From assembly GCA_905215055.1 (NCBI GenBank), contig CAJMOH010000022.1, forward strand, positions 1 to 44,030: DNA of 44,030 nt. The letters run 5' to 3'. This stretch comes from an uncultured bacterium (GTDB taxonomy: Bacteria; Bacillota; Clostridia; Oscillospirales; Acutalibacteraceae). The notes below the pieces were generated by a model that did no database searches, was not told the origin of the DNA, and was given only the letters and a program-made list of their open reading frames with translations. Shown here one piece after another: positions 5,680-13,247 of this stretch. The translations under genes and the position numbers were made by a program. Positions within the stretch are counted from its first letter, which is position 1, and every line of letters starts with the position of its first letter.

Positions 5680-8097
5680 GTTGTTACTTCCTTTCTGTGT
5701 TTCCGGTTCCAGAGGAGCCGGTTCATTGACAGTTTGTTGTATATCAGAAGCCTCCCGCCGGGGAGAGCCTTCCACCAGGGTAGAAGCGTTTTTGGCCTTG
5801 AAGAACCGCAGCCGCAGGGCGTTTGTCACAACGCACACAGAACTCAAGCTCATGGCTGCGGAGCCGATCATAGGGCTGAGCCGCAGCTGGAAAGCAGGAT
5901 ACAGCACGCCTGCCGCCAGCGGGATTCCCAAAATGTTGTAGAAAAAGGCCCAGAACAAATTCATGTGAATATTCCGAACCACGGCCCGGCTCAAATCGAT
6001 GGCGTTTGCCACGTCGTCGAGAGAGTCCTTCATCAGCACCACATCGGCGGATTCTATGGCAATGTCCGTGCCAGCACCAATGGCGATGCCGATGTCGGCC
6101 CGTGTTAAAGCGGGGGCGTCATTGATGCCGTCGCCTACCATGGCGACCTTGTGCCCCTGCTCTTGAAGAGTCCGAACGTGAGCCTCCTTTTGGGTGGGCA
6201 GCACATCGGAAACAGCCTGCTCAATACCCAGCTGCTGGCGGATGGCCTCCGCCGTCACCTTGTTGTCGCCTGTGAGCATCACCACACGCAGGCCCATTTC
6301 CCGAAGCCGTTGGATCGCAGCCCGGCTGGTTTCCCGGACTGTGTCCGCCACGGCAATCACGCCCAGCAGCTTGCCATCCCGGACAAAGAGCAGGGGCGTT
6401 TTCCCCTCCTTTGCCAAGCGGGTTACAACAGTTTTAGCGGCGCTCTGCTCTTCCAGGGTAAAAGGAAGGTGGTTTTCCTCCAAAAAGGCCAGATTGCCCG
6501 CCAGATAGTTCTTGCCTCCTATGGTTGCCCGAATTCCCCGGCCTGCCACAGCCTCAAAGGACTCTGCTTTCGGAAGGTCCAAAGCCAGCTCTTGGGCGCG
6601 CTCCACCACGGCCTGAGCCAAGGGATGCTCGCTGCCCTTTTCCGCGGCGGCGGCTTCGGCCAGAAACTCCCGCTCTGTCAAAGAGCTTTCCAGCACCACA
6701 ACATCGGTCACAGCCGGATGCCCGGAGGTGATGGTCCCTGTTTTATCCAGAACGATGGTGTCAACGTTGTGAAGGTTTTCCAGGCTTTCAGCAGACTTGA
6801 TCAAAATTCCCATCTCCGCAGCCTTGCCGGTTCCCACCATAATCGCCACTGGTGTAGCCAGACCCAGCGCGCAGGGGCAGGAAATCACCAGCACGGAAAT
6901 GGCGTTGGACAGGGCAAACTCAAAGCCCATGCCGGCAATCAGCCACACAATGGCTGTGACAATAGCAATGGCGATCACCACTGGCACGAATACACCGCTG
7001 ACCTTATCCGCCAGGCGCGCGATGGGGGCCTTGGAATTGCTGGCCTCATCTACCAAACGAATGATCTGGGAAAGGGTGGTATCCTCCCCCACCTTGGACG
7101 CTCGGAACTGGAAGGAACCGTTTTTGTTGATGGTGGCGGAAATCACCTGGTCGCCAGGATGTTTCTCCACAGGGATGCTTTCGCCAGTGATAGCGGCCTG
7201 ATCCACATAGCCGTGGCCTTCCGTCACAATGCCGTCCACAGGAATCCCCTCGCCGGGACGAATCACCACAATATCCCCAGCAGCCACCTGCTCCGCGGGG
7301 ATGATCCGCTCGGTTCCTCCCCGAAGCACTACTGCTGTTTTGGGAGCCAAATCCACAAGCTTGCTCAAGGCGTCGCCTGTCTTGGACTTGGATTTTGCCT
7401 CCAAGTATTTTCCCACCGTAACCAGGGTGAGAATCATGGCGGAAGATTCAAAATACAGAGCGTGGGCGTATTGATGAACCACCTCTATGTCCCCGTGGCC
7501 AAAACCGTAGGCCAGACGGAACATGGCGAACACGCCGTACACCAAGGACGCGCCCGAGCCAATGGCCACCAGGGAATCCATGTTGGGCGCCCGGTGCCAC
7601 AGGGCCTTAAAGCCTGTCTGAAAGAAATGCCGGTTGATAAACAGTACCGGGACCGTCAGAATCAGCTGAGCCAAAGCGTTTACCAGAGAATTTTCCATTC
7701 CCACCAGAAACCAAGGAACAGGCAATCCCATCATGGCGCCCATGGCGATATACATCAGCGGAACCAACAGGATCACAGAAGAAATCAAGCGGCGCTTCAT
7801 CTGCTTTTGATTATTGACCGCCTGATCCTGCCGGGACTGCCATTCGCCGCGAAAGCCTCCCTTGTTCTGGCCCGCGGCCTGCTGCTCTAAAGAAGAAGCA
7901 CCGTAGCCAATTTTCTCCACAGCCTGGATAATGTCGTTTTGAGCCACCTTGCTCTCGTCATAGGAGACGGTCATTTGATTGGCAAGCAGGCTGACATTTA
8001 CGTCAGCCACGCCCTCCAGCTTGGAAACGCACCGGGTGACATTGGCCTGACACGCGGCGCAGGTCATGCCGGTCACGTTATATTTTTCTGTTTTCAT
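5461..8097 (-). CDS. copA: Copper-exporting P1B-type ATPase with fused C-terminal CopZ-like domain
   Basis: P1B-type copper ATPase of 878 residues. One N-terminal heavy-metal-associated domain (GMTCAAC, residues 10-16) is followed by paired membrane helices, the actuator loop (TGES), the transmembrane metal-site CPC near residue 404, the phosphorylation motif DKTGT near 450, the SEHP motif and GDGINDAP near 655. The CPC motif and CsoR context indicate Cu(I) export. Unusually, a linker of about 50 residues rich in Pro, Glu and Ser leads to a second HMA domain (about 807-878, GMMCAHC) of the size of a free CopZ chaperone. Start ATG at 8097 follows GGAGG. The gene lies 16 bases downstream of csoR and is presumably co-transcribed and induced by copper. 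Confidence 0.93.
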   Translation of the reverse strand: MKTEKYNVTGMTCAACQANVTRCVSKLEGVADVNVSLLANQMTVSYDESKVAQNDIIQAVEKIGYGASSLEQQAAGQNKGGFRGEWQSRQDQAVNNQKQMKRRLISSVILLVPLMYIAMGAMMGLPVPWFLVGMENSLVNALAQLILTVPVLFINRHFFQTGFKALWHRAPNMDSLVAIGSGASLVYGVFAMFRLAYGFGHGDIEVVHQYAHALYFESSAMILTLVTVGKYLEAKSKSKTGDALSKLVDLAPKTAVVLRGGTERIIPAEQVAAGDIVVIRPGEGIPVDGIVTEGHGYVDQAAITGESIPVEKHPGDQVISATINKNGSFQFRASKVGEDTTLSQIIRLVDEASNSKAPIARLADKVSGVFVPVVIAIAIVTAIVWLIAGMGFEFALSNAISVLVISCPCALGLATPVAIMVGTGKAAEMGILIKSAESLENLHNVDTIVLDKTGTITSGHPAVTDVVVLESSLTEREFLAEAAAAEKGSEHPLAQAVVERAQELALDLPKAESFEAVAGRGIRATIGGKNYLAGNLAFLEENHLPFTLEEQSAAKTVVTRLAKEGKTPLLFVRDGKLLGVIAVADTVRETSRAAIQRLREMGLRVVMLTGDNKVTAEAIRQQLGIEQAVSDVLPTQKEAHVRTLQEQGHKVAMVGDGINDAPALTRADIGIAIGAGTDIAIESADVVLMKDSLDDVANAIDLSRAVVRNIHMNLFWAFFYNILGIPLAAGVLYPAFQLRLSPMIGSAAMSLSSVCVVTNALRLRFFKAKNASTLVEGSPRREASDIQQTVNEPAPLEPETQKGSNNMKKVLIVDGMMCAHCQAHVQKALAGVDGVSEAVVDLESKKATVTLSKDVEDQVLMDAVTEAGYTPVSCEETA

Positions 8098-8113
8098 GCG
8101 AACTCCTCCCTCC

Positions 8114-8449
8114 TCACTTCAGTTTTTTGATCAGCTCCACCGCTTCGTCCACAATCTGCGTGTTGCCCTTTTGGATCTCCTCCACCACGCAGGTCTCCAA
8201 ATGATCTTGCAGCACCAGATAGCCAAAGGACTGCAAGGCGCTTTCCACAGCCGCCACCTGCACAAGAATATCTCCGCAGTACCGGTTATCGTCCAGCATT
8301 TTGCTGATACCGTTCAACTGGCCGATCATGCGCTTTAAACGGTTTTGCAGCAATCTCAGCTCCTTTTCGTCCCGCGGCGTGGATTTATGATGAGGACAGC
8401 ATGCCGCTGGGGCAGAAACCTGCTGTTTGTCAAGCTTCTTTTCAGTCAA
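8114..8449 (-). CDS. csoR: Copper-sensing transcriptional repressor CsoR
   Basis: CsoR/DUF156-family repressor of 111 residues, an all-helical DNA-binding protein that releases its operator on binding Cu(I). The family metal ligands are visible: Cys in NRYCGDILVQ, then His and Cys in the HLETC segment (Cys-His-Cys pattern expected for copper rather than the formaldehyde or persulfide branches). The N-terminal tail has an extra CCPHH cluster that could bind metal. The start is TTG at 8449 with GGAGG 10 bases upstream; no in-frame ATG is nearby. It is first in a csoR-copA operon, with CsoR-type operators in and after its own promoter, indicating autoregulation. Confidence 0.9.
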   Translation of the reverse strand: MTEKKLDKQQVSAPAACCPHHKSTPRDEKELRLLQNRLKRMIGQLNGISKMLDDNRYCGDILVQVAAVESALQSFGYLVLQDHLETCVVEEIQKGNTQIVDEAVELIKKLK

Positions 8450-8469
8450 GAGAAATACGCCTCCTTCAA

Positions 8470-8490
8470 AAATACCCCCACTAGGTATTT
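8470..8490 (-). promoter_or_regulatory. Second CsoR-type operator
   Basis: An inverted repeat AAATACC-N7-GGTATTT containing a run of C residues (TACCCCCA) resembles the operator at 8506-8522. It lies in the expected transcribed leader between the -10 box and csoR. Confidence 0.6.
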
Positions 8491-8499
8491 TCTAAAATT

Positions 8500-8528
8500 A
8501 GTATAATACCCCCTAAGGGTATTGTCAA
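8500..8528 (-). promoter_or_regulatory. csoR-copA promoter with embedded CsoR operator
   Basis: A consensus TTGACA (8523-8528) and TATACT (8500-8505) are separated by exactly 17 bases, and those 17 bases (ATACCCCCTAAGGGTAT on the plus strand, 8506-8522) form a palindrome with the C/G-run pattern of CsoR operators. Bound repressor would occlude RNA polymerase directly. Confidence 0.82.
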
Positions 8529-8584
8529 GAGCTTTTCCTAAAAAAGTTATCAAGGCCTAACTTCTGCATCTCTTCTCTCACCAC

Positions 8585-8618
8585 AAAAAAGAGACTGCCG
8601 CCCAAAAGCAGCAGTCTC
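8585..8618 (-). terminator. Terminator of the aldo/keto reductase pair
   Basis: An 8-bp stem (GAGACTGC at 8591-8598 with GCAGTCTC at 8611-8618) is followed on the minus strand by six T residues, about 24 bases after the reductase stop. Confidence 0.85.
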
Positions 8619-8641
8619 CTTAAAAAGAACAGGACTGAAGT

Positions 8642-9739
8642 TTACCTTCCAAAATACGCTCGGATTTCCTCCATCCGGCGGCTCTGTGCCACATGGAAGG
8701 GGCAGCGGCTGTCGCAATGGCCGCAGGAAATACAGTCGCCGGCCTTCTTTTCCAGGTTGTTGTAATGATCCTTGGCCAAATCGTCGCCCGTTCTGGAAAG
8801 ATCGTAATACTTGTTAATCAGACCCACGTCCAGCCCAACGGGACAGGGCTGGCAGTGGTTGCAATACACGCACACTCCGTCCGCGTCCTGCGGGGCAAAA
8901 GTTCCCAAAACAGAATAGTCCTTTTCCTCTGGAGAGGCCTGGAAAAATCCAAGAATCTCTTTCAAATCCTCCCGGTTCCGCACACCGGGCAGCACGGTGA
9001 CAACCCCCGGCTTATCCAGCGCGTACTGGATACATTGATATTTCGTCAGCGGCTGGTGGAAAGGTGACGTTTCCGCTGTCAAAAGCTGTCCGCCGCTGAA
9101 CGCCTTCATCACTGAAATCCCCACACCCTCCGCTTCACAGCGGCGGTAAAGGGCTTGGCGCTCGTCCACTTGCCCATAGGCGTACTCTCCGTGACGGTAA
9201 TCGTATCCAGGATTGATGCTGAACATGAGCATATCGAGAATATGAAGGTCGATTGCCTTCTGTACCACCGCGGGCGTGTGCGAGGAAAGACCGATGTGCC
9301 GAACCACTCCCTGCTTTTTAAGAGCCTGGATGTAATCCAGCACGCCGCCGCTGACAGCTTTTTCCAAGTCGGACAGTTCGTCCACACAGTGGATAAAGCC
9401 GAAGTCGATATAATCTGTTCGCAAAGCGTCCAACTGCCATGCGATGGAGCGTTTGATCTGCTCCAAATCCTGGGTCCAGCCATATTTGCCCGTGTGGTAA
9501 TCGGCGCCAAAATGCACCTGGAGATAGGCCTTTTCCCGACATCCTGCCAGCGCCTTTCCATAGGCGGTAAAGGGCGCGGCGTCCCCAGCAGCCATATCAA
9601 AGTAGTTGACGCCGTTTTCCAAAGCCATTTCCACAGCAGCCTGAATCTCCTTCTCCCCCACCTCATGGGTCAGGGAGCTGTTGCCCAGACCGATTACGCT
9701 GATCTGTTCTTCCCCGTGAGGAAGTTTCCTATATTCCAT
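8642..9739 (-). CDS. Aldo/keto reductase-like protein with C-terminal 2x[4Fe-4S] domain (divergent active site)
   Basis: Protein of 365 residues with an aldo/keto reductase TIM-barrel (about 1-285) followed by a ferredoxin-type domain with two cysteine clusters (CVYCNHCQPCP and CISCGHCDSRCP). Such fusions are common in anaerobic Firmicutes and are thought to couple NAD(P)H or ferredoxin to an unknown carbonyl substrate. The catalytic tetrad looks incomplete: Asp (NYFDMA) and His (FIHCVDE) are present, but the usual Tyr is missing from GDAAPFTAYGKAL and the usual Lys is replaced by His (LQVHFG). The ATG at 9739 has AAGGAGGG 8 bases upstream; an earlier in-frame start at 9763 is unlikely. It lies 30 bases after a canonical paralogue and probably shares its mRNA. 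Confidence 0.85.
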   Translation of the reverse strand: MEYRKLPHGEEQISVIGLGNSSLTHEVGEKEIQAAVEMALENGVNYFDMAAGDAAPFTAYGKALAGCREKAYLQVHFGADYHTGKYGWTQDLEQIKRSIAWQLDALRTDYIDFGFIHCVDELSDLEKAVSGGVLDYIQALKKQGVVRHIGLSSHTPAVVQKAIDLHILDMLMFSINPGYDYRHGEYAYGQVDERQALYRRCEAEGVGISVMKAFSGGQLLTAETSPFHQPLTKYQCIQYALDKPGVVTVLPGVRNREDLKEILGFFQASPEEKDYSVLGTFAPQDADGVCVYCNHCQPCPVGLDVGLINKYYDLSRTGDDLAKDHYNNLEKKAGDCISCGHCDSRCPFHVAQSRRMEEIRAYFGR

Positions 9740-9769
9740 CGAGAAAACCCTCCTTGCGTTCAAGCAGCC

Positions 9770-10903
9770 TTAGCCGCCCAGCCTCGCGGCAAAGTCCGCC
9801 ATAGCCTCGGAAATCTTAATCCCCTGGGGACATACGGCCTCACAGCTGCGGCAGCCAACGCAGGCGCTGGGCTGCTTGTCCGCGGGAACGGCCTGCAACG
9901 CCATGGGAGCAATAAAGCCGCCCTGTGTAAAGCAATGCTCGTTGTAAAGGGCCAGCAAACCGGGAATATCCAATCCCTGGGGACAATGGCTGGTGCAGTA
10001 ATGGCAGGCAGTGCAGGGCAGGACAATCTTCTTTACCATGCCATCCGCGATGGAATAGATGGCCTTCAGCTCCTCGTCGTTCAGAGGCTTATCCTCCTCA
10101 AAGGTGCGGATGTTCTCCTGCATCTGCTTCATGTTGGACATGCCGGAAAGCACCACCTTCACGCTGGGGATGGTTTGCAAATAACGGAACGCCCAAGCGG
10201 GAATGGTTTCCTCGGGGCGGAGAGCCTTCAGCTTCCCTTCGTCCTCCGCGGAGAGCGAGGCCAGCTTGCCGCCCCGGAGAGGCTCCATCACCCATACGGG
10301 GATGTTCCACTCGTTCAGCAGCTCCACCTTTTTCTTGGCATCCTGGAATTCCCAATCCAGATAGTTCAGCTGGATCTGGCAAAACTCCATATCCTTTCCG
10401 TAAGCATCCAAAAAACGCTTCATCACGTCGTAATCCCCGTGAGCGGAAAAGCCCAGATGACGGATGCGCCCATTTTTCCTCTGCTCCAGCAGGTAATCGT
10501 AAATGCCGTACTGGGGGTCCAGGTAGGCGTCGATGTTCATTTCGCACACATTGTGGAAGAGATAAAAATCAAAATACTCCACCCGACATTTTTCCAGCTG
10601 TTTCTCAAAGATCTCCTTCACTTTCGGCATGTTGGAAAGGTCATAGCCGGGAAATTTGGTGGCAAGATAAAATTTCTCCCGGGGATAGCGGGCCAAGGCC
10701 CGGCCCATCACCAGCTCAGAGTTGCCGTTGTGATAGCCCCAGGCCGTATCATAATAATTGACACCCTTTGCCATGGCTTCATCCACCATGGCAAAAGCGG
10801 CGGCTTCATCAATGCTCGCGTCATCCCCGTTGACCACCGGCAAACGCATGGCGCCCATGCCCAGGGCGGAGAGCTTCAGATCTTGAAATTCGCGGTAAAT
10901 CAT
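9770..10903 (-). CDS. Aldo/keto reductase with C-terminal 2x[4Fe-4S] ferredoxin-type domain
   Basis: Protein of 377 residues, the canonical partner of the downstream reductase. The barrel carries a complete catalytic tetrad: Asp in NYYDTAW, Tyr in GYHNGNSE, Lys in LATKFPG and His in YLFHNVCE. The C-terminus has two four-Cys clusters (CTACHYCTSHCP and CVGCRSCEAVCP) expected to bind [4Fe-4S] centres. The substrate is unknown; aldehydes or ketones are the family's usual targets. Start ATG at 10903 has AAGGAG 9 bases upstream. It is first in a two-gene operon behind a promoter with a 19-base spacer and a MerR-type dyad, suggesting induction by electrophile or aldehyde stress. Confidence 0.9.
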   Translation of the reverse strand: MIYREFQDLKLSALGMGAMRLPVVNGDDASIDEAAAFAMVDEAMAKGVNYYDTAWGYHNGNSELVMGRALARYPREKFYLATKFPGYDLSNMPKVKEIFEKQLEKCRVEYFDFYLFHNVCEMNIDAYLDPQYGIYDYLLEQRKNGRIRHLGFSAHGDYDVMKRFLDAYGKDMEFCQIQLNYLDWEFQDAKKKVELLNEWNIPVWVMEPLRGGKLASLSAEDEGKLKALRPEETIPAWAFRYLQTIPSVKVVLSGMSNMKQMQENIRTFEEDKPLNDEELKAIYSIADGMVKKIVLPCTACHYCTSHCPQGLDIPGLLALYNEHCFTQGGFIAPMALQAVPADKQPSACVGCRSCEAVCPQGIKISEAMADFAARLGG

Positions 10904-10936
10904 CTTCGCACGCTCCTTCTTTATAGCTGTGTATCC

Positions 10937-10967
10937 ATTATAGAGCTTAAAGTTAACTATAAGTCAA
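10937..10967 (-). promoter_or_regulatory. MerR-type promoter/operator of the reductase operon
   Basis: TTGACT (10962-10967) and TATAAT (10937-10942) are separated by 19 bases, too long for unaided SigA use and typical of MerR-activated promoters. The spacer region holds a dyad, CTTAAAG-TTAA-CTATAAG on the plus strand (10946-10963, one mismatch), which resembles the 7-4-7 inverted repeat I recall for AdhR/NmlR-type regulators of aldehyde stress. No MerR gene is in the window. Confidence 0.65.
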
Positions 10968-10988
10968 GAGGCGAAGAAAGATTTTCTT

Positions 10989-11579
10989 TCAGCCCGTCAC
11001 CATTTGAAAGGAGATGGCAGCCGTCTCTCCAGCCATTGCTTGAGACAACCCTTCCGGCTCCCGAACAACCGCCAGCGGCGTATAGCTTCCCCCTTCATCG
11101 GAATTCTGGTAAAAAAGGCAAAGAGTGCTTGTGTCCTCCAGCACCAGCTGCCCAGCCCTCATGGAAGAGAAGACTTCTTCCGCAATAGAGAATTCGCTGG
11201 GAAGGGAGAACTGTTTGGCAGCGCCCTGCCAGTCCGTCATGCTGAGAGATATAGGCAGCATTTCCGCCAGGGCTTCCGCCGCCTGAGTATCCTCGAAATC
11301 CGCCAGGAACGTCTGGCCGTTCACCACGATTTCCAGCAGAGTATCCTCTTGCGCGGCCGAAGCAGCCGACACAGCGCCGCTGGATCCTGCGCTGAAGGAA
11401 ACGCCGCTTTCCGTCTGGGAAACAGACTCTGTTTTTTTCAAAGCGGAAGAAGCATCCTGAGAGCTTTCTTGCAGGGCGGCCTGGGAGGAAGCTATGGGTT
11501 CTTGTTCTTCACCGGCACAGGCGGCGAGCGGAAGAAAAAGCATTCCCGCCGCAAGCACGAGCAACATGAGCTTTTTCAA
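10989..11579 (-). CDS. Putative lipoprotein with cyclophilin-like domain
   Basis: Predicted lipoprotein of 196 residues. A basic start and hydrophobic stretch end in the lipobox LAAC (lipidated Cys at about residue 21), followed by a Ser/Ala/Gln-rich linker (about 22-80). The folded C-terminal part (about 82-196) resembles the cyclophilin-like family (LEIVVNGQTFLADFED, then a region with LPSEF), whose biochemical role is unsettled. TTG at 11579 was chosen because GGAGG lies 8 bases upstream and it gives a typical MKKLMLLVLAAG signal peptide; a TTG at 11594 overlaps that ribosome binding site. It is divergent from the C45 hydrolase at 11740. Only a weak hairpin follows the stop. Confidence 0.7.
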   Translation of the reverse strand: MKKLMLLVLAAGMLFLPLAACAGEEQEPIASSQAALQESSQDASSALKKTESVSQTESGVSFSAGSSGAVSAASAAQEDTLLEIVVNGQTFLADFEDTQAAEALAEMLPISLSMTDWQGAAKQFSLPSEFSIAEEVFSSMRAGQLVLEDTSTLCLFYQNSDEGGSYTPLAVVREPEGLSQAMAGETAAISFQMVTG

Positions 11580-11652
11580 ATGACACACCTCCAAAATCTA
11601 TTCCTTCGTATTATAGCAAGGCAACCCTTTCCTGCAAAGCGAAAAAACTCTC

Positions 11653-11681
11653 TTGACAGCCTTTTTTTATTCTGTTACCCT
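11653..11681 (+). promoter_or_regulatory. Candidate SigA promoter of the C45-family hydrolase
   Basis: A perfect TTGACA (11653-11658), a 17-base spacer and a poor -10 TACCCT (11676-11681) on the plus strand, about 58 bases upstream of the start codon. Confidence 0.5.
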
Positions 11682-11739
11682 GAAAACAGAACTGCCGGCA
11701 GCTCAAACCTCATAGAACGCAAAAGGAGAGAGCTTACAA

Positions 11740-12753
11740 ATGAAACACTTTACCTTTCAGGGAAACCACCGGCGTATTGGCGCTGAGTGGGGTTCCTCGC
11801 TGGCAGCGCGCAAAATTAAAATTTCCGAGCATATTCCCTTTTCTCTCACACGGGAACGAATGCTTTTCGCGAAGCAATGCCTTCCCGTCTATCAGGAGCT
11901 TTTCCCTGAAATTCTGGAGGAAATAGAAGGGTTTGCCCAAGGGCAGGGCTGCGATCCAAGCCTGCTGGAGACACTTCTTTTTTCCATGTACGCAATGCCC
12001 CCAGCTTGTCGCTGCTCCTGCTTCGCGGTTTCTGGGAAAAACCAGGTTCTATTAGGACGCAACAGCGATTTTCTCACCGCACGGGAGGAGGACTATGGCA
12101 ACGTGCTGTATCAGTTTCCCCAGGAGACTCCTTCCCTTTCCTTCTGTGGAAATACCACCTCTTTTATCCAGATGGAGGACGGCATCAACGAGGCAGGGCT
12201 GGCCATCGGGATGACCTCGGTAGCGCCCACGGCCATCCAGCCAGGCTTTAACGCGGGACTTCTGCTGCGCTTTTTGTTGGAGAAGTGCAGCACCGTAGAG
12301 AATGCGGTCAGCTGGCTGGGGCGCATCCCCATTGCCTCCGCTCAAATCCTGGTGCTGGCGGACCTTCACGGCGCCATCGCTCAGGTAGAGTGCGACAGCT
12401 TGGGAATGGTGGTTGAGCGGCCCCAGGCGGAAAAAATCTATGTATGCGGCACCAACTTGTTTCACCTTCCCGGCATGAGGCGGACAAGCCCTCCCACGGC
12501 AGATTTCTGGCGCGCGGAAGAGCGATACAAAACCATGAAAGCATATCTCGAGGCCTCTGCTTTGGATATGGACGTGGAAGCCGCCAAGTCTCTTCTGTCT
12601 GGCGAGCAGGGTTTTCTGTGCCAATATGATCGTACCACAGGGCAGGATACTGTTTGGTCCGTGATCTATGATCTTTCTGGAAAACAAGTGCTTCGGGCAG
12701 AGGGAAACCCCTCCAGATGTGAATATCAGCTGGACCGCCGCTTGCGGTTCTAA
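11740..12753 (+). CDS. C45-family autoproteolytic acyltransferase/hydrolase
   Basis: Protein of 337 residues resembling the C45 peptidase/acyl-CoA:6-aminopenicillanate acyltransferase group of Ntn-hydrolases, which hydrolyse linear amides after self-cleavage before a Cys. The likely nucleophile is Cys92 in RCSCFAV, followed by the family-like LLGRNSDF strand and, further on, a Gly/Asn segment (CGNTTSFIQMEDGINEAG). If so, about 91 N-terminal residues are removed on maturation. No signal peptide is visible, so it probably acts in the cytoplasm. Substrates are unknown: bile-salt or penicillin amidase activity should not be assumed. Start ATG follows AAAAGGAGAG. It is one of two plus-strand genes in the window, with its own promoter and a strong terminator. 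Confidence 0.78.
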   Translation: MKHFTFQGNHRRIGAEWGSSLAARKIKISEHIPFSLTRERMLFAKQCLPVYQELFPEILEEIEGFAQGQGCDPSLLETLLFSMYAMPPACRCSCFAVSGKNQVLLGRNSDFLTAREEDYGNVLYQFPQETPSLSFCGNTTSFIQMEDGINEAGLAIGMTSVAPTAIQPGFNAGLLLRFLLEKCSTVENAVSWLGRIPIASAQILVLADLHGAIAQVECDSLGMVVERPQAEKIYVCGTNLFHLPGMRRTSPPTADFWRAEERYKTMKAYLEASALDMDVEAAKSLLSGEQGFLCQYDRTTGQDTVWSVIYDLSGKQVLRAEGNPSRCEYQLDRRLRF

Positions 12754-12776
12754 CATGGTAAGATTCCCATAAAGTA

Positions 12777-12820
12777 CCCCCTGGCTTCCGACCTGCTCGG
12801 AAGCCAGGGGGCCGCTTTTT
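12777..12820 (+). terminator. Strong terminator between converging genes
   Basis: A 15-bp perfect stem (12777-12791 with 12797-12811) and 5-base loop are followed by CCGC and five T residues. It ends the C45 hydrolase transcript; the same hairpin abuts the stop of the converging yjdF gene and may serve both, although the minus-strand T-run is poor. Confidence 0.85.
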
Positions 12821-13247
12821 ACCGTCCACGGTGTTTTTCTTTTCGCTTTTTCTGCCGGAGCGCGAATTTTTCCTCCTTTTCCTGCCGGCTTTGCTGGCGG
12901 TTCTGATCCCGACGGGCAAGCTTTCTCATTTCGCGCTGAAGCTGAAGCGCTTGCTGTGATTTTGTTCCCAACCCGCCGGCAGCCAGCTGCCGCTTGATTT
13001 TCCGCTGCATCTGCTTGGGATTGCCGTGCCGCGGGGCTTCTTCAGCCTTTTCCACCGGCGGGCTAAACCGCAGCCGGTGCCAGTTTTCCAGCAAAAATTC
13101 ATACACCTCAGAATCCTTCGGCTCCGCGCCGAAGACAATCTTGGAAACCTCCAGCTGTCCCTCATGCCAGCGCTGGTAAATTCCCACCCAAAAGGGATCT
13201 TGAAACAGAACCGTAAAGCTTGCACCACTTTTTTGCAGGACAAACAC
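12819..13247 (-). CDS. yjdF: YjdF family protein (DUF2992)
   Basis: YjdF/DUF2992 protein of about 142 residues, of unknown biochemical function; members are often controlled by a riboswitch that responds to azaaromatic compounds. The N-terminal domain (SFTVLFQDPFWVGIYQ, then IVFGAEPKDSEVYEFLL) matches the family, and the C-terminal half is a basic, Gln/Arg/Lys-rich helix ending in the family signature KRKEKHRGR. No in-frame ATG exists near the N-terminus. GTG at 13247 is given, but it overlaps the ribosome binding site CGAGGAG; an in-frame CTG at 13238 lies 8 bases after that site and would start the protein just before the conserved domain. TTG codons at 13256 and 13277 lack ribosome binding sites. 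It has its own promoter and a structured leader. Confidence 0.85.
   Translation of the reverse strand: MFVLQKSGASFTVLFQDPFWVGIYQRWHEGQLEVSKIVFGAEPKDSEVYEFLLENWHRLRFSPPVEKAEEAPRHGNPKQMQRKIKRQLAAGGLGTKSQQALQLQREMRKLARRDQNRQQSRQEKEEKFALRQKKRKEKHRGR

Noticed and set aside
6151..7890. Long plus-strand open frame (579 codons) opposite copA
   Set aside because: It mirrors a certain P-type ATPase gene; it arises from GC-rich codon use, and the translation is rich in His, Gln and Gly without recognisable domains.
9155..11188. Long plus-strand frame (677 codons) opposite the two reductases and the lipoprotein
   Set aside because: Antisense shadow across three supported minus-strand genes, with no start signal or domain.
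12926..13243. Frame starting TTG at 13243, 105 codons, within yjdF
   Set aside because: Well spaced from the ribosome binding site but in a different frame from the conserved YjdF protein; translation shows no family match.
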